A stretch of DNA of 64,000 nucleotides, taken from assembly GCA_002099365.1 (NCBI GenBank), contig MSED01000001.1:2728001-2792000 (forward strand), written 5' to 3'. The position numbers were made by a program, and so were the translations under genes. Source of the stretch: Phialophora verrucosa (taxonomy: Eukaryota; Ascomycota; Eurotiomycetes; Chaetothyriales; Herpotrichiellaceae). Numbering within the stretch: position 1 is the stretch's first letter; each line of letters opens with the position of its first letter. The notes below the pieces were generated by a model. It was not told the DNA's origin. It worked only from the letters and a program-made list of their open reading frames with translations, and did no database searches. Shown here one piece after another: positions 21,594 through 32,300 of the stretch.

Positions 21594-22323
21594 GCGACTT
21601 GCTGCCTACCAGCACCCCTTAGTCATCTCTCCCTATAATCTGTCTGTCTTCCGCGCACGCACTACCTCCTATGCTGGTATTATCTCGCTAGCCGGAAGAC
21701 GTCCCGAGGAACAAATAGCGCATGGCAGTCAAGCGCAAAGTCGCGTTCATTGGGACAGAAACTGGTAACGGACTTGGTGAGAACGTGGACGTAGTCTTCA
21801 TACCGACGCAGAGAACGCCGTCGCGTTGGGCCTAGCAGGCACCTCGGTGCCATCGGCCTTTATGCACGCTGGAGACTGCATGCTTTTCCTGAGGGGCGTA
21901 CTAGCACTTTGGGACCTGCACTGGTCTGTCGGTTTCATCAAACGGGTACAGTATGCTAAGCGGGATAGCTCGCTGCCGTGCTGAGGACATATTCGAAAGA
22001 TGTTGAGATAGGGGGACTGGACTTATAATCTGGTTTCGACGCTTCATTGAACATGGAGGCATTCCGAGTACCTCGTCGCTTTGAGAATTTGCCGCCCTAT
22101 CCCAAGATGCTACGGTCACTTGCCGTCTGAAAATAGTTCTCAGGCGCGATTGGAAACATCTCACGGTTGACTGCCTTCCTAAATAGTGCTACGCCGGTAT
22201 GTACAGACTGGAGTCCTCGATCAATCGTCCACTGCTTATGCAGATAACAAACTCGTCACTTTTACCACTCAGGGGTATAAAGGCCCGCTTCTTTTCTCGG
22301 CGTAGTTCTTGTACACATCCTTT

Positions 22324-22859
22324 TCATGGGAATTTCCCATCGGGTTTCGGTTGGCCCTGAGGGCCCTTGGAAAGGTCATCCTGTCCCTTCTGGTCCTTCT
22401 CGGCCTTCTCCTTGGCCATGTTCTGCATCTCTTCCATTGTCATGTTATTCTTGCTTGCGTGCGTGATCTGTTCGCTTTGAGATGCTAGCTCAGGCTTCCA
22501 TTCTCCCCTCCCGGTCTTCACCTTTTCGAGGGAATCGGCCTTGTGACGGTCGATGTTTTCGGCTCGGCCCTCGTTATCTGCAAGAGGTATGTCACAAGTT
22601 AGCTGATTTGCTCTTCATAGAGCAATATCACCACGGAAGGAGTGTAATCTGCAATCAGCCCTTCTCAATGGCAGTTTGAGCTGTGCGTGCGTGGGGTGGT
22701 TGGTTGTGCCGTTGGCAAGGGCAAGTGTGAGTACGTACGAGGATGGTCTTCGCTGAGGGCTAGTCGAGCTGATGAGGTGTGGAAGCCTGCAATTGATCTG
22801 GAAGTGAAAGCCCTGCCGGCATTTCGCAGGGGGACCGATGTCCTGGCGAGGTATGACAT
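22324..22859 (-). CDS. small mitochondrial protein of unknown function
   Basis: Two exons, 22859-22739 and 22577-22324, join in phase (C|AT) to give 124 residues. The N-terminus MSYLARTSVPLRNAGRAFTS then RSIAGFHTSSARLAL is a textbook mitochondrial presequence: Arg/Ser-rich, no acidic residues, with a likely cleavage near FHTSSA. The mature part is highly charged and hydrophilic (ENIDRHKADSLEKVKTGRGE, then Met/Glu/Lys-rich), with no membrane segment and a Lys/Gln/Pro-rich end. Similar short proteins occur across filamentous fungi, but I know of no assigned function. Start and splice sites are well supported by the presequence and by the charged exon 2. Confidence 0.75.
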
Positions 22860-23345
22860 AGTGGGATCGTTGTAAACGTCTAGGAAAGGATGGTCGGGAA
22901 ATCGAAAGCTCGAATGAGTCGGCTTCAGTCGCCTGAGTGTGTTTGAATAACTTGTGTATACCTCTCTCAGTAGGGGCTTCAATCAAGGCGGCCTCAAGCT
23001 TGGTGAGAAAAAGGTTGGTTCGTTCCAGTGGTGGTGATGGAAGGTGCCGAGGGCAAGCTGCTGTTGCGCCTTGATGACGTCGTTTGTTCAGTCACGGAAC
23101 TCCCTTGCTCATTGGCTTTAGCACCAACTGGCTGTTTAATCCGACACTTAAACCCTTGGAAATCAAAATCGAAGATATCGTCATTGGTGGGTCGGAAGAA
23201 TTTCCGTCGGAGTTTATTTCGTGGTGCACAGTAGAGGCTTGGCATCAGTCGCGTTCAGCCTCGGACGCGCCTTCGTTTAGTGAGACGAAAAGGGCGCATC
23301 CCTCCTTGCGAGACTGTGTCAACAACCACGGCAACCACAGGCACG
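22860..23345. other. divergent promoter region
   Basis: About 490 bases between the divergent mitochondrial-protein and CENP-O-like genes. The frame of the latter is open a little upstream of its ATG. No other feature was seen. Confidence 0.4.
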
Positions 23346-25193
23346 ATGCCACCATCCCCAGCGAAGAGACGAAAGTTCGACCATGTTCAGCCCCCGTCTA
23401 TCGACAATACTGGCCACGAAGATCGACAACCCACGACCCCAACCCGAGCGTCGTACCTCTCTCCCACAAAAAGTTCTCTGGCCCGCTCACACCCCCACCT
23501 CATTACCCGCTCTACTCGTCACACTCTCACAGAACCGAGAGGGAAAGCTCTGCGAGACGAAATTCTCAGCACAAGACCACAACCTGCGCAGGAGTCAGAG
23601 TTTTTGGTAAGGATCCAGCAGTCTCCAGACCCAGATAGTGCTGGTGATACAGCCCCGAGGCACGGAGATGAGGGCGCGCCCGAGACACCTCTGGATGGTA
23701 CCGCGGAAGATACTGCTGTTGGCCCGAATGCAGCACAGCGCAACGAGCACAGCCGCCCGCCTTTAAATGAACGACAGCCACCCCACGATAGACGCCGTGA
23801 AAGGAGCACCTCGAGCGAAGACGCTGCACCGGCAATCATATTACCGCAACTGGTATCAAGGAAAGAATCCTCCGCTAGGCCCCTCTCTCGCGGCCAGTCT
23901 GGGGAGCCCGAGTTGCCACCAACACCTGTCGAGCTTGGTCTAAGTGGTGCACCAGAGCGTCCCCGAGGCCTGGCATTAAGCAGCAGTCCCAGAGGCTCGA
24001 AGATGAGCAGGGGCTCTGAAAGACGGCGAGCACGGTCGGCTGCCCCCATTGCGAGCAGTCCGCTCAAAGCAAAGGCACGTCAGGCTGCCAAATCCGACGA
24101 TGAGGAAGCGGCGGAAGAAGAAGCAACTCAAGACGATATTCGGGAAGCGTCGGAGAGCGAGCCTGAGGAGGCGCAACAAGAGAACCCGGAAGAGTCAACA
24201 GCTTTGAACGGCCAACGCTCAATACTCGAATCATTGCAGGAGCAATTGGAGCAGCAGAGGCAGGATCATCGGCGCCTTCAGGAGGCCATTGACAGCAATA
24301 ATGATTTGAGTGAAGAAACTTTGGCTATGCTCCGACAGTCCGTTGTTCAGAGCGATGCCCTTGAGACTTCAAAATCCATCGATGATGGCGACAACACCTC
24401 TACCTACCTGACACTGTTCACACCGGCCAACCTACAACTTTCAAGTCATACTGAGACGAAAGTCATAAAAGATCGAACAAAGATCATCCACCGTGTGAAG
24501 GTGGAAGCACCGCCTCCGTGGCTTCCGAATGCACTCACTTGCGTGTTTGAAGTGGCTATAGATGCTGAAAATGCACAGATTGAACATGTGGGGTTGAATG
24601 AAGTAATGCTGGCCGTTACCCGCCGCACCAAGTCAACAAAATCCGAAATCTACAGATGGATCCACGACCGCTTGGAGCATCCTCTCCATCGGCTCGACGT
24701 TAGTGGCCTGGTCTGGGGTATGGGACGATGGTTCAATGCCGCCGTCGAACGGGCCAAAGTCTTTCGCTGGATTGACCTGAAGTACAAAAGATTCCAACTC
24801 GATGCCGAGGGCCAAGCAGACGAGAAAGACGAAGAGTGCACTCGAGAGACATGCATCGAACTAGCACAATATCTGGATAGCGCCCAAAATTCAGCCATCG
24901 ACGTCGATGTGACGGAGACCTCTGGCGGCAAAAAGTACAAGAAGAAACTGATGCTTAATTGGCATATTGGTTTGGACTGGGCTGGCGGTCTCACCTCAGA
25001 TATTCAGATCTCGGCCAGTGGCATCCCTCTGAAGGCGGAGCCTGGGTTGAAGACCATCTTCTGCAGCCTCGTCCCAAAGTTGGGTGTGAAGGGTGCGTTC
25101 GAGAACATCTGGAGCATGATTCATAGTGAGGCTGAGGAGTATAAGTTCGACAGTGCTAAGGGACTGGGAAAGAAGCGGCGAAGAAACGAATGA
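23346..25193 (+). CDS. probable kinetochore protein, CENP-O/Mcm21 type
   Basis: A 615-residue protein starting MPPSPAKRRKFDHVQPP. The first 330 residues are disordered, with fungal motifs TPTRASYLSPTKSSLAR and ELPPTPVELGL, basic patches, and acidic Glu-rich runs. A coiled coil follows (SLQEQLEQQRQDHRRLQEAI, about 305-325). The C-terminal 250 residues form a globular domain (YLTLFTPANLQLSSHTETKV, then WIHDRLEHPLHRLDVSGLVW and GMGRWFNAAVERAKVF) that I associate from memory with the RWD-type CENP-O/Mcm21 family of the inner kinetochore (COMA complex). The disordered N-terminus is longer than in yeast Mcm21. If that assignment is wrong, it is a conserved nuclear coiled-coil protein of unknown role. 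Confidence 0.55.
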   Translation: MPPSPAKRRKFDHVQPPSIDNTGHEDRQPTTPTRASYLSPTKSSLARSHPHLITRSTRHTLTEPRGKALRDEILSTRPQPAQESEFLVRIQQSPDPDSAGDTAPRHGDEGAPETPLDGTAEDTAVGPNAAQRNEHSRPPLNERQPPHDRRRERSTSSEDAAPAIILPQLVSRKESSARPLSRGQSGEPELPPTPVELGLSGAPERPRGLALSSSPRGSKMSRGSERRRARSAAPIASSPLKAKARQAAKSDDEEAAEEEATQDDIREASESEPEEAQQENPEESTALNGQRSILESLQEQLEQQRQDHRRLQEAIDSNNDLSEETLAMLRQSVVQSDALETSKSIDDGDNTSTYLTLFTPANLQLSSHTETKVIKDRTKIIHRVKVEAPPPWLPNALTCVFEVAIDAENAQIEHVGLNEVMLAVTRRTKSTKSEIYRWIHDRLEHPLHRLDVSGLVWGMGRWFNAAVERAKVFRWIDLKYKRFQLDAEGQADEKDEECTRETCIELAQYLDSAQNSAIDVDVTETSGGKKYKKKLMLNWHIGLDWAGGLTSDIQISASGIPLKAEPGLKTIFCSLVPKLGVKGAFENIWSMIHSEAEEYKFDSAKGLGKKRRRNE

Positions 25194-25735
25194 GCATGCT
25201 TTGGCTCTACAGATTCATGACTTTATGATTTTACGAGGACAATAGGATACCTATGGGCAATCAATATGCCTGCTGTAGATGGCAGCGGGTCGGATATTGA
25301 GCAAACGAGCACCCAGATCACTGTTCACTGCCGGCGGCAAGCATGCATAGAGTGGTCGATGATCGAGGTAATTGGAAAGAAATCATTGCCTTCACTTGAA
25401 TCTGAATTTCATTGATCTTGCCTAAGCTTTTCTCATGCACCTGCTCTGATAGCCAGGACAGGATCGAAAGACAATTTGCACCTGCGGCATGAGCATAACT
25501 TCGTATGCCATGCCTCTATTGCTGTCTTCATCACAAACCGATGACATGCACAGACGTTCCTCCATTGACTTGGCACGCAAGAAGCGCCAATCTGAGGCAC
25601 GCTGAATGCACAGTTTCGATTGAATGGCCTGTCTGCTCTCAAGCTTGCAGCCGACCCTTTCTTCTCAAGCAAGTATGCACGTCTTGTCCTACGAGCACAT
25701 CACCTTATCACATTGACTTGAGAGAATTGACCAGC
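25194..25735. other. convergent 3' intergenic region
   Basis: About 540 bases between the stops of the CENP-O-like gene and RPL13. No gene or repeat was recognised. Confidence 0.5.
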
Positions 25736-26676
25736 TTATTTCTTCTTCGCGTCCTCAGCATCCTCCTTGGCCTTGTTTCTCTTCTCCCTCGCGCCCACAT
25801 ACCGCTCGTCGGCCCGCAGGTTCCTCAACTTCGTGTACGCAGCCTCCTCGCCGCTAGGCATATCACCCTTCTTCACCTCGCTGAACGCATGCTTGATGCC
25901 CACTCCGCTGTCGATCGGCAGGACACCCGAGACCTTCTTGGCGATCTTGCTGCTGTCGGAAGCCAGCTTGACGTCGTTCTCCGAGCTGTCGAGTTTCTTG
26001 AATTGGCCGGACTTGCGGGGGAAGAGGATCAGGCGCGACTTGTAGGTCTTGAGGCGTTGCACGTTCAGCGTCAGCGTCTCTTGGTTGGTGTTCAGGCGGC
26101 GCGGGTCGACGGCAATGCCGATTGTGGATGCGAGTTTGCGGGCAATACCGGCTTCCTGGAGAGAAGAAAGTGTTAGCGGACTTTTTGATTGTCGTGAGTG
26201 CGTGGTGGAAGTAATTTTCAATGCCCGAGTCAAGTCATAAGATGGATGGTTCCGAGACAAAGGTTGGCACAAGGCAAACCACGGGGTCGAATCTTCTGGG
26301 TCTGCTCTCCTGACGCTTGTCCCTCCAACACAGACCTCCGAAAGGGGAAGGAGGTCTGATTGCAGAATTCGAGGGATGTGAAATTGGATGTGAAGCTGAG
26401 ATCGAGGTCCAGATTAGACTCGTGACTCCATACCTTCAACTCCTGCAATGTGAACCCTCTACCAGCGCGCGCACGTCGGTTGTACTTGATCGTGGGACAT
26501 CGGACGACAGGTCTCAACTTGTCGACAGGACGGGGGGCAACTGCGGCGGCTTTGGCCAGGCGAGCGGCGCGGCGTCGAGACTTGCGGCCTGGCTGGTCGA
26601 AATGCACGCGAACACGGCGCTGCCAGTCCTTGTGGAAGTGGTTGTTGGGGAGCTGCTGGTTGTGCTTGATCGCCAT
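25736..26676 (-). CDS. RPL13: 60S ribosomal protein L13 (eL13)
   Basis: Structural protein of the large cytosolic ribosomal subunit. Two exons, 26676-26434 and 26155-25736, give 220 residues. The N-terminus MAIKHNQQLPNNHFHKDWQR is the conserved eL13 start, followed by the basic segment FDQPGRKSRRRAARLAKA. Exon 2 continues EAGIARKLASTIGIAVDPRR and NVQRLKTYKSRLILFPRK, ending in a Lys/Glu/Ala-rich tail. The intron (278 nt) lies between LQELK and EAGIA. Ribosomal-protein introns are often the longest of a fungal genome, and I found no clear C/D-box motif in this one. Codon use is strongly biased to C-ending codons, as expected for high expression. Confidence 0.95.
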
Positions 26677-27257
26677 TGCTGCGAAATGACGATGTCGACA
26701 AGCGTGCGTGGGTGCAAAGGGAACGACGGTGAGGTGAGGTTCGTCAATCTGGAGGTGCTGGCTCGCAGGCCGTGAACTTTTTGGTGTGGAGCACCATCCA
26801 AATTTCGCTTGGCATTGTGTGTCATGTGACTGGGCTCGACCAGCGGGATCCGGATTCCAGCCTCGCTGCTTTGTGTCCCCAGCCTTGTTTCGCTTGTGCG
26901 CGCAGGCGGGATTCACTAATGACCGGCACGAGATGTCTCGAAACCCACAGCGTTTCACAGGCGCACGGATGCTCGACGCAGCAGCACACGTCGTGCACAG
27001 ACTCACGCACGCGTCGCATACATGTACTCCTTACCGAGGAAGAGCCTTCAAATTGAAGCTGAGTGACTATCTTCATTGATGAGACTTGAGCATGAGCTAT
27101 CTGTGGTAGTGACATCCTAACGCACGAATTTCGCAAATCGCCTCCCAACGCCCCCTCTGAGAGGAATCGAAGGTATCAATACAATCATCTCCCAATCACC
27201 TGTCATCTGATCATATGGCTCCAAGCATCACTCATTTCAACAATCGTGTCGTTTCAC
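26677..27257. promoter_or_regulatory. RPL13 upstream region
   Basis: About 580 bases between the RPL13 start and the stop of the next minus-strand gene. It should contain the RPL13 promoter. No recognisable ORF with family support was found. Confidence 0.4.
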
Positions 27258-28625
27258 CTAGGTTTGACTCCAAGATTCGATTCCAAGTCCAACGCCTTGA
27301 GCTATCTTTGCCTTCTTCGCCTTGATATCCAATTCTCCAGAACTTGGTCCTCTCTTCTTTGAATGGCTCGATTTCTTGATTGGTCCGAATAGCTTGCTCT
27401 GTAAAAGGTTGCTGGACCGCTCTGCACCTTGTGAAAGTCTCAAGCTCTCTTGACTTCCAGGGTTTCTCCGCAACATCTCGCTAGCCATAGAGCTCGCCTG
27501 AGATTGTTGAACATTATCGTCACTGACGGCTTCTTCAACATCTGATATTGATATCGTACTGTCACGGTCATGGCGTTCTCTTTCTGCAGATTCAATTACC
27601 AATTGAGAAGCGGGCGCAGAGAACGGTACCATCGATTCGGGATAACTTTCTTGAGTTATCGGCCGAGTCTGGATCGGCGTGGTTTGAAGGGATGAAAGAG
27701 AGTGTGCCCCACGGGTGTGACCATGCTTCAGTCTCGAAGTATGAGTCCTAGTAGGAGTCGAAGGAACACTTAGACTTTCTCCACTGAGGACCTCACCTGC
27801 TGCAAGGAGGGCAGCGATGTTGGAAACATTTGGTGCAGACTGTGGAAATTGAGGTACCGGCTTGCGCTGGGGTGTGGTAAATGCATCCCGAGGGGTCGTG
27901 TATGAGGGCGACATGCTCTTCAGTCTGGTGAAATGCTCCCGGTTTTCTCGGATCCTCTTCTTCAGCAAGTGATTTTCCTCTTCTAGCTGCTCGCATCTAT
28001 CCTTCTGCAGTTCAACCAGCTTCTTCGCTCGTGCTAGTCGTCTTTCTGCTTCATCGCGCTCTTCTTCCAACGCCTTACAAGTTCTCGTGAGTGCCTCAAT
28101 CTGGGGATGTGGCGGCGGCAGCGAGTTACGTTGAGACATAGTCCGTTGCTTGTAGTCGGCAGCTTGAAGAACCTCCACTTCCCTTCGAGTCATTTGGTGT
28201 TCGATCTCGGCTCGCTGTGCTGCTTCTTCCGACTCCATAGCTAGGAGATTGTGCTGTAGTTTGAAGTGCGCGGCCGAGGTTCTTGCTTCTCGGACCGCTG
28301 CAACCAGGTCTTTCGTCATGGTCCGCAGCTCTTCGACATCCGCGGTCGCAATGGTATCTGGTGTCGGGAGCGCGCGAAGAACATTGGCCCTGGCGGTAGT
28401 TGGAGGGGGAGAAGCAAGTCGAGTCTCTTCGTCGCCGGGGTTAATTCGGTTGACTGGCGACTGGAAGCGGGGGGGTTGTGTTGACGGCGGAGGGGTCATA
28501 GACGCAGACATCGGAGGAGGCGATGTATAGGCAGATTTGTTCATGCTATCGGCTGAGCGAGCTCGAGCAGGCGGTGGAGTCGAAGGAGCCACTGTGTGGT
28601 CTGCGCTGGCTTGCGAGGCCGCCAT
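27258..28625 (-). CDS. coiled-coil protein of filamentous fungi, function unknown
   Basis: An intronless 455-residue protein. Residues 1-90 are Pro/Ser-rich and disordered. Residues 95-235 form long coiled coils: RTMTKDLVAAVREARTSAAH, then a Glu/Gln-rich stretch and ALEEERDEAERRLARAKKLV, with further heptads to about RIRENREHFTRL. The rest is Ser/Thr/Pro-rich with many possible SP/TP phosphorylation sites (SPSYTTPRDAFTTPQRK). The C-terminus has a bipartite-like basic patch (KKSSHSKKRGPSS, then KAKKAKIA), suggesting nuclear localisation. I do not recognise a named family; a structural or spindle-pole/nuclear role is speculation. It is divergent from the LRR gene. Confidence 0.75.
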   Translation of the reverse strand: MAASQASADHTVAPSTPPPARARSADSMNKSAYTSPPPMSASMTPPPSTQPPRFQSPVNRINPGDEETRLASPPPTTARANVLRALPTPDTIATADVEELRTMTKDLVAAVREARTSAAHFKLQHNLLAMESEEAAQRAEIEHQMTRREVEVLQAADYKQRTMSQRNSLPPPHPQIEALTRTCKALEEERDEAERRLARAKKLVELQKDRCEQLEEENHLLKKRIRENREHFTRLKSMSPSYTTPRDAFTTPQRKPVPQFPQSAPNVSNIAALLAAGEVLSGESLSVPSTPTRTHTSRLKHGHTRGAHSLSSLQTTPIQTRPITQESYPESMVPFSAPASQLVIESAERERHDRDSTISISDVEEAVSDDNVQQSQASSMASEMLRRNPGSQESLRLSQGAERSSNLLQSKLFGPIKKSSHSKKRGPSSGELDIKAKKAKIAQGVGLGIESWSQT

Positions 28626-29383
28626 AATGATTGGAGTTGGTATAGCGTAAGCTTGTATGAGGATCGTGTTGTGAGGGCCTCGAAATCCTGAGATCTGGAG
28701 AACCGAGTGGGCGGGCTATAAGATCAGCGCGAGTGCTTTCGAGTTGTCACTCGGCCGGATGCTATTGATAGACGGAGTGGAGCGGGCGGCACGGCTTTCT
28801 GCAACAGTGCGCTCTTAACGAGTTTGTGATTGAGACATAGTCATAAAATCTTCGAGATCTTGGGACCTGGCTTAGATCCGGGCAATGGAAGGAGATCACG
28901 GCAAGCACAGACGCGGCATGGTATTTGAGCAGCGGCGGCACCAGTAGATGAAGAGAGTTGAAGCAGGAGCTGGAATTCGAAGAGGCTGGTGCGAGGTGGG
29001 GAGGGACGCCAGCCTTGTCTCGTTCTCACCTTGAAGCGTGCTTAGGCGTGGCCGGGCGGCCGCTTGACGCGTAAAACTGGCACCCCAGACGCAACCCGGG
29101 CGTGCACGGGCTAGCCCGAGACGGGTAAGAGCCCTGGGCGGGCTTTGGGCGTCAAGTGGCTTCCCGTTAGCGCCGTTGTTTTGGGCAACCGACCCCTTAT
29201 CGATCCGTGGATGTCAACACCGGATTTCTTTTTTCAAGGTTCACCATCCCCAAGAAACACGTAGACTTTGCATGCTCCATGGCACACTGTGCTGAAACAC
29301 GTCGCGAACCGATGAAATTGAAGCTGGGCTTGACGATGTTTTGATGAAGCCAACGAGAGTCATCTGATATACAGACCGGAAGC
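28626..29383. promoter_or_regulatory. divergent promoter with GC-rich block and MCB-like site
   Basis: About 760 bases between two divergent genes. A GC-rich block around 29.04-29.17 kb contains ACGCGT (29067-29072), the MluI cell-cycle box bound by MBF in yeasts. It also has an imperfect inverted repeat, CCGCTTGACGC (29060-29070) against GCGTCAAGTGG (29149-29159), with 10 of 11 positions complementary. Regulatory meaning is inferred only. Confidence 0.35.
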
Positions 29384-32300
29384 ATGGACCACCTCAGCGA
29401 GCAGGGGTCTCACATCCCCGTCCGTGGCAGCCTTTCACGTCTGTCCAAGCTACCCATGCCACGTGCAATGGCTTCTACCGACAATTTGAGACTCTCTGCG
29501 CGCGCATCAACGGTTCCGGACATTCATCACGATGATCTGCGCAAGACGTCTCATCTCCCTCGCCCGACAGGGCCGCCCACGCCGTTGGGAGAGAATTTCA
29601 ACCAGTCGATTCGGTCGCGATACGGCTGGACCGACAAACCGGCGAACATGAGGAGTCGGTCTCCCGTGAGAGATGCCCTTAGGGACGTGCAATCTTCAGC
29701 TATGGAGACTACTCCGCCTGGCACGGTTTCTGATGGCCCAGTATTTGAGGCTGGCAATGAGAATCCTACCTCTGCGAAGTCCGGAATGAAAGACTTGCCG
29801 CGACCTCAAGAACTTTCACCTACTCCGTCCCCTACAGCCATTCGACCAGATTCACAAAATAAGAGACCCTTCAGGCCGCCTGGCAGGATGTCTCCTACCA
29901 AAGACATGGCGGCCTTACCGCCGGTTGTCTCCCCTGGCGAGATTTATACGCCCCCCAAAGCTTTTGTCAAAGGCCAACGCTCGCGAATCGCTAAGCCTCT
30001 GCGAGAGCCTAGAAGGACTTCCAGTTCTGCCTTTGATATCCAGCCTAAGGAGCCTAGTGGAGTGCCCTCGTCGAAATACTCTTCGCAGACCGTGAAAGTG
30101 AAACCAACGTTTGGACAGAGATCAGTCAAGTCGCCCACCTTAACATCAAAGCCGTCTCTGTCTTCCATATTCAAAGAACCGGTACCCTCCTCGAAACCCG
30201 GTGGCAAGCTTGCAGTCTCTGGTGTCGGGTCGTCCGCAGCTCTGCTGAAGCCAAGATCGAGAGGTGAAAATACGCTAGCACCATCAACACCACCGAAAGC
30301 GAACTCCAAGGCGAAGAGAGATGTTATGCTGCACCAAGATCCAACGGGCACCACACCGAAAGAATCGCAAGCAAATACTCCGCCAAAGTCTTCAGCCGCT
30401 CTGCGGGAAACAATTGCAAAAGCAAAAGCAGCAAGGAGGAAAGCGAGAGAGAGTGCAGGCCCGGCCGATGTATCGTCTTCAGAAACCTCCACTTGGCCAT
30501 CCGGTTTCGTTGAAGACGAGTTGTCGCACGGCGGCGACAATCATGGCCTTTTGCGCAAGCGCATACAGCAAGCTACGACTTCTGGCTACCTCAACATTGC
30601 AGCAATGAGCTTGCAGCAGATTCCCACAGAGGTCATGAAAATGTACGATCCAGAGCACCTGACAACAAACTGGGCAGATCTGGTGGACCTGACGAAGCTG
30701 AATGCGGCTGATAACGACCTTGAGGAATTGGATGAAAATATGTTTCCTGAGATAACGAGAGATGAGGAGGCGAATCGCCAATTCCTTGGGTTAGAGATTC
30801 TTGATCTGCACAGAAACCGTCTGGCGCGACTCCCACAAGGCTTCTCCATGCTGGAACGACTTCATACTCTGAATTTGAGTGGTAACAAGCTCACAAAGGA
30901 TACTCTGGATATCATCAGCCAGATACCCAAGCTACGAGAGCTCTTCCTGGCTAACAATTTCATCGAAGGCGAACTGGACCTCGGGCGATCTGGATCAAAT
31001 AACTGTTCCTACCTGAAGAATCTCGAAGTCCTCGATCTTCACGGCAATGCAGTGAGCAGCTTTGGTGCAGAGGGGCTTCTCATGCTCAAGAATATAAGGA
31101 TCTTGAACGTTGCGAGCAACAAGCTATCAAGCCTGGATTGGCAGTTGCTATCGACGTCGACGCTGACGGAATTGAACCTCTCCAAGAATCGTTTCTCTGG
31201 GGTACTCTTCTCTACAAGTGACTTGAGTTTCAAGGAGCTCCGGAATCTGGATGCATCATACAACGAGCTTGAGAGTTTGACTGCTGGTGACGACGAGGAT
31301 GGCACACTATTTTCGAATATCCGAACCCTCAACCTGACTGGCAATAAGCTGACCAGCTTGCCTTCCTTCAAAAGTCTCACCGAATTGGTAACCCTGCAAC
31401 TCGCAGATAACAAGCTTTCCGAAATACCTTCAGACCTCTCACAGCTAGAGAGCTTGAAGAGTGCAGACTTTGCGAACAACGACATCCGACTTATCCCTGC
31501 AGAACTCGCCACGATGGCCAGCCTGTCGAGCATCAATCTCGTGGGAAATCCGCTCAGAGAGAAGAAGTATCTCACGATGGGCACAACAGACCTCAAACTT
31601 GATCTCGAGAAGAAACTTGACCCAACTGAGCCCGGCAACGACTCTTCGGAGACCAATTTTGGAGGTGCCATCTCTACTAGCCAATACCGCTATACTCCCT
31701 CCAACGGCATCCTCGACCTCTCCTCCCAAACGCTATCCGCAATCCCCATGGAATTGATCGACCTCACCTCCGAAGTCCAAACCCTCAAACTCTCCAACAA
31801 CGAGCTCTCCTCCTTTCCCACGGAACTCCTCTCCCACCCTTCATTGAAATACTCCCTCCAGACTCTCGACCTGTCACATAACCCCAACCTCCACCCGACA
31901 GACTACCTCACCTCTGAACTCTTCATGCCTAGCCTCAAATCTCTGTACATTGTATCCACGGGCCTGACGAGCCTAGACGCATTGACAACGCACCTCCGCG
32001 CGCCGGAGCTTAAGGAAATCAACATTTCATGTCACAGATTAGCAGGCCACGTGCCGTGGGTAAGGGCGTGGTGGCCAAAGGTCACAACCCTGCTAGCGAC
32101 AGACAACTGGTTCACCTCCGTCGATGTCGAGGGCGTCCGTGGTCTCGAGACCCTGGACATCCGGAACAATGAGATCGAAGCCCTGCCTGCCAAGGTCGGC
32201 CTCCTGGGCAATCTCCCGGGCAGCAAGGACAAGACCCCAGGGAGATTGCGGGTCCTGGAGGTCAGTGGCAATAGATTCCGGGTCCCGAGGCTGGTCGTCG

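Larger units (their letters stand above)
17366..22323. other. 4.9-kb gene-poor region upstream of the Zn2Cys6 gene
   Basis: No conserved protein could be assembled here. Open frames up to about 200 codons exist (for example minus strand 19221-19847), but they overlap frames on the other strand and show Arg/Ser-rich shadow-like composition. The region contains pyrimidine-rich tracts around 19.2 and 19.6 kb, a tRNA-like A-box/B-box pair at 20.7-20.8 kb, a hexamer microsatellite at 21.1 kb and one better-looking candidate frame on the minus strand at 21.2-21.6 kb. It may also include a long 5' leader of the regulator. Confidence 0.45.

Noticed and set aside
21722..21984. two-exon 63-residue candidate starting MAVKRKVAFIGTET
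   Set aside because: Phase closes through a GTAACG donor and CCTAG acceptor, but the donor is weak, the length is within chance expectation and no family is visible.
26156..26433. possible snoRNA inside the RPL13 intron
   Set aside because: The intron is long enough, but I found no paired C box and D box or H/ACA signature by eye.
29944..30540. 198-codon frame antisense to the LRR gene
   Set aside because: Opposite the disordered N-terminal part of a supported 1001-residue protein.
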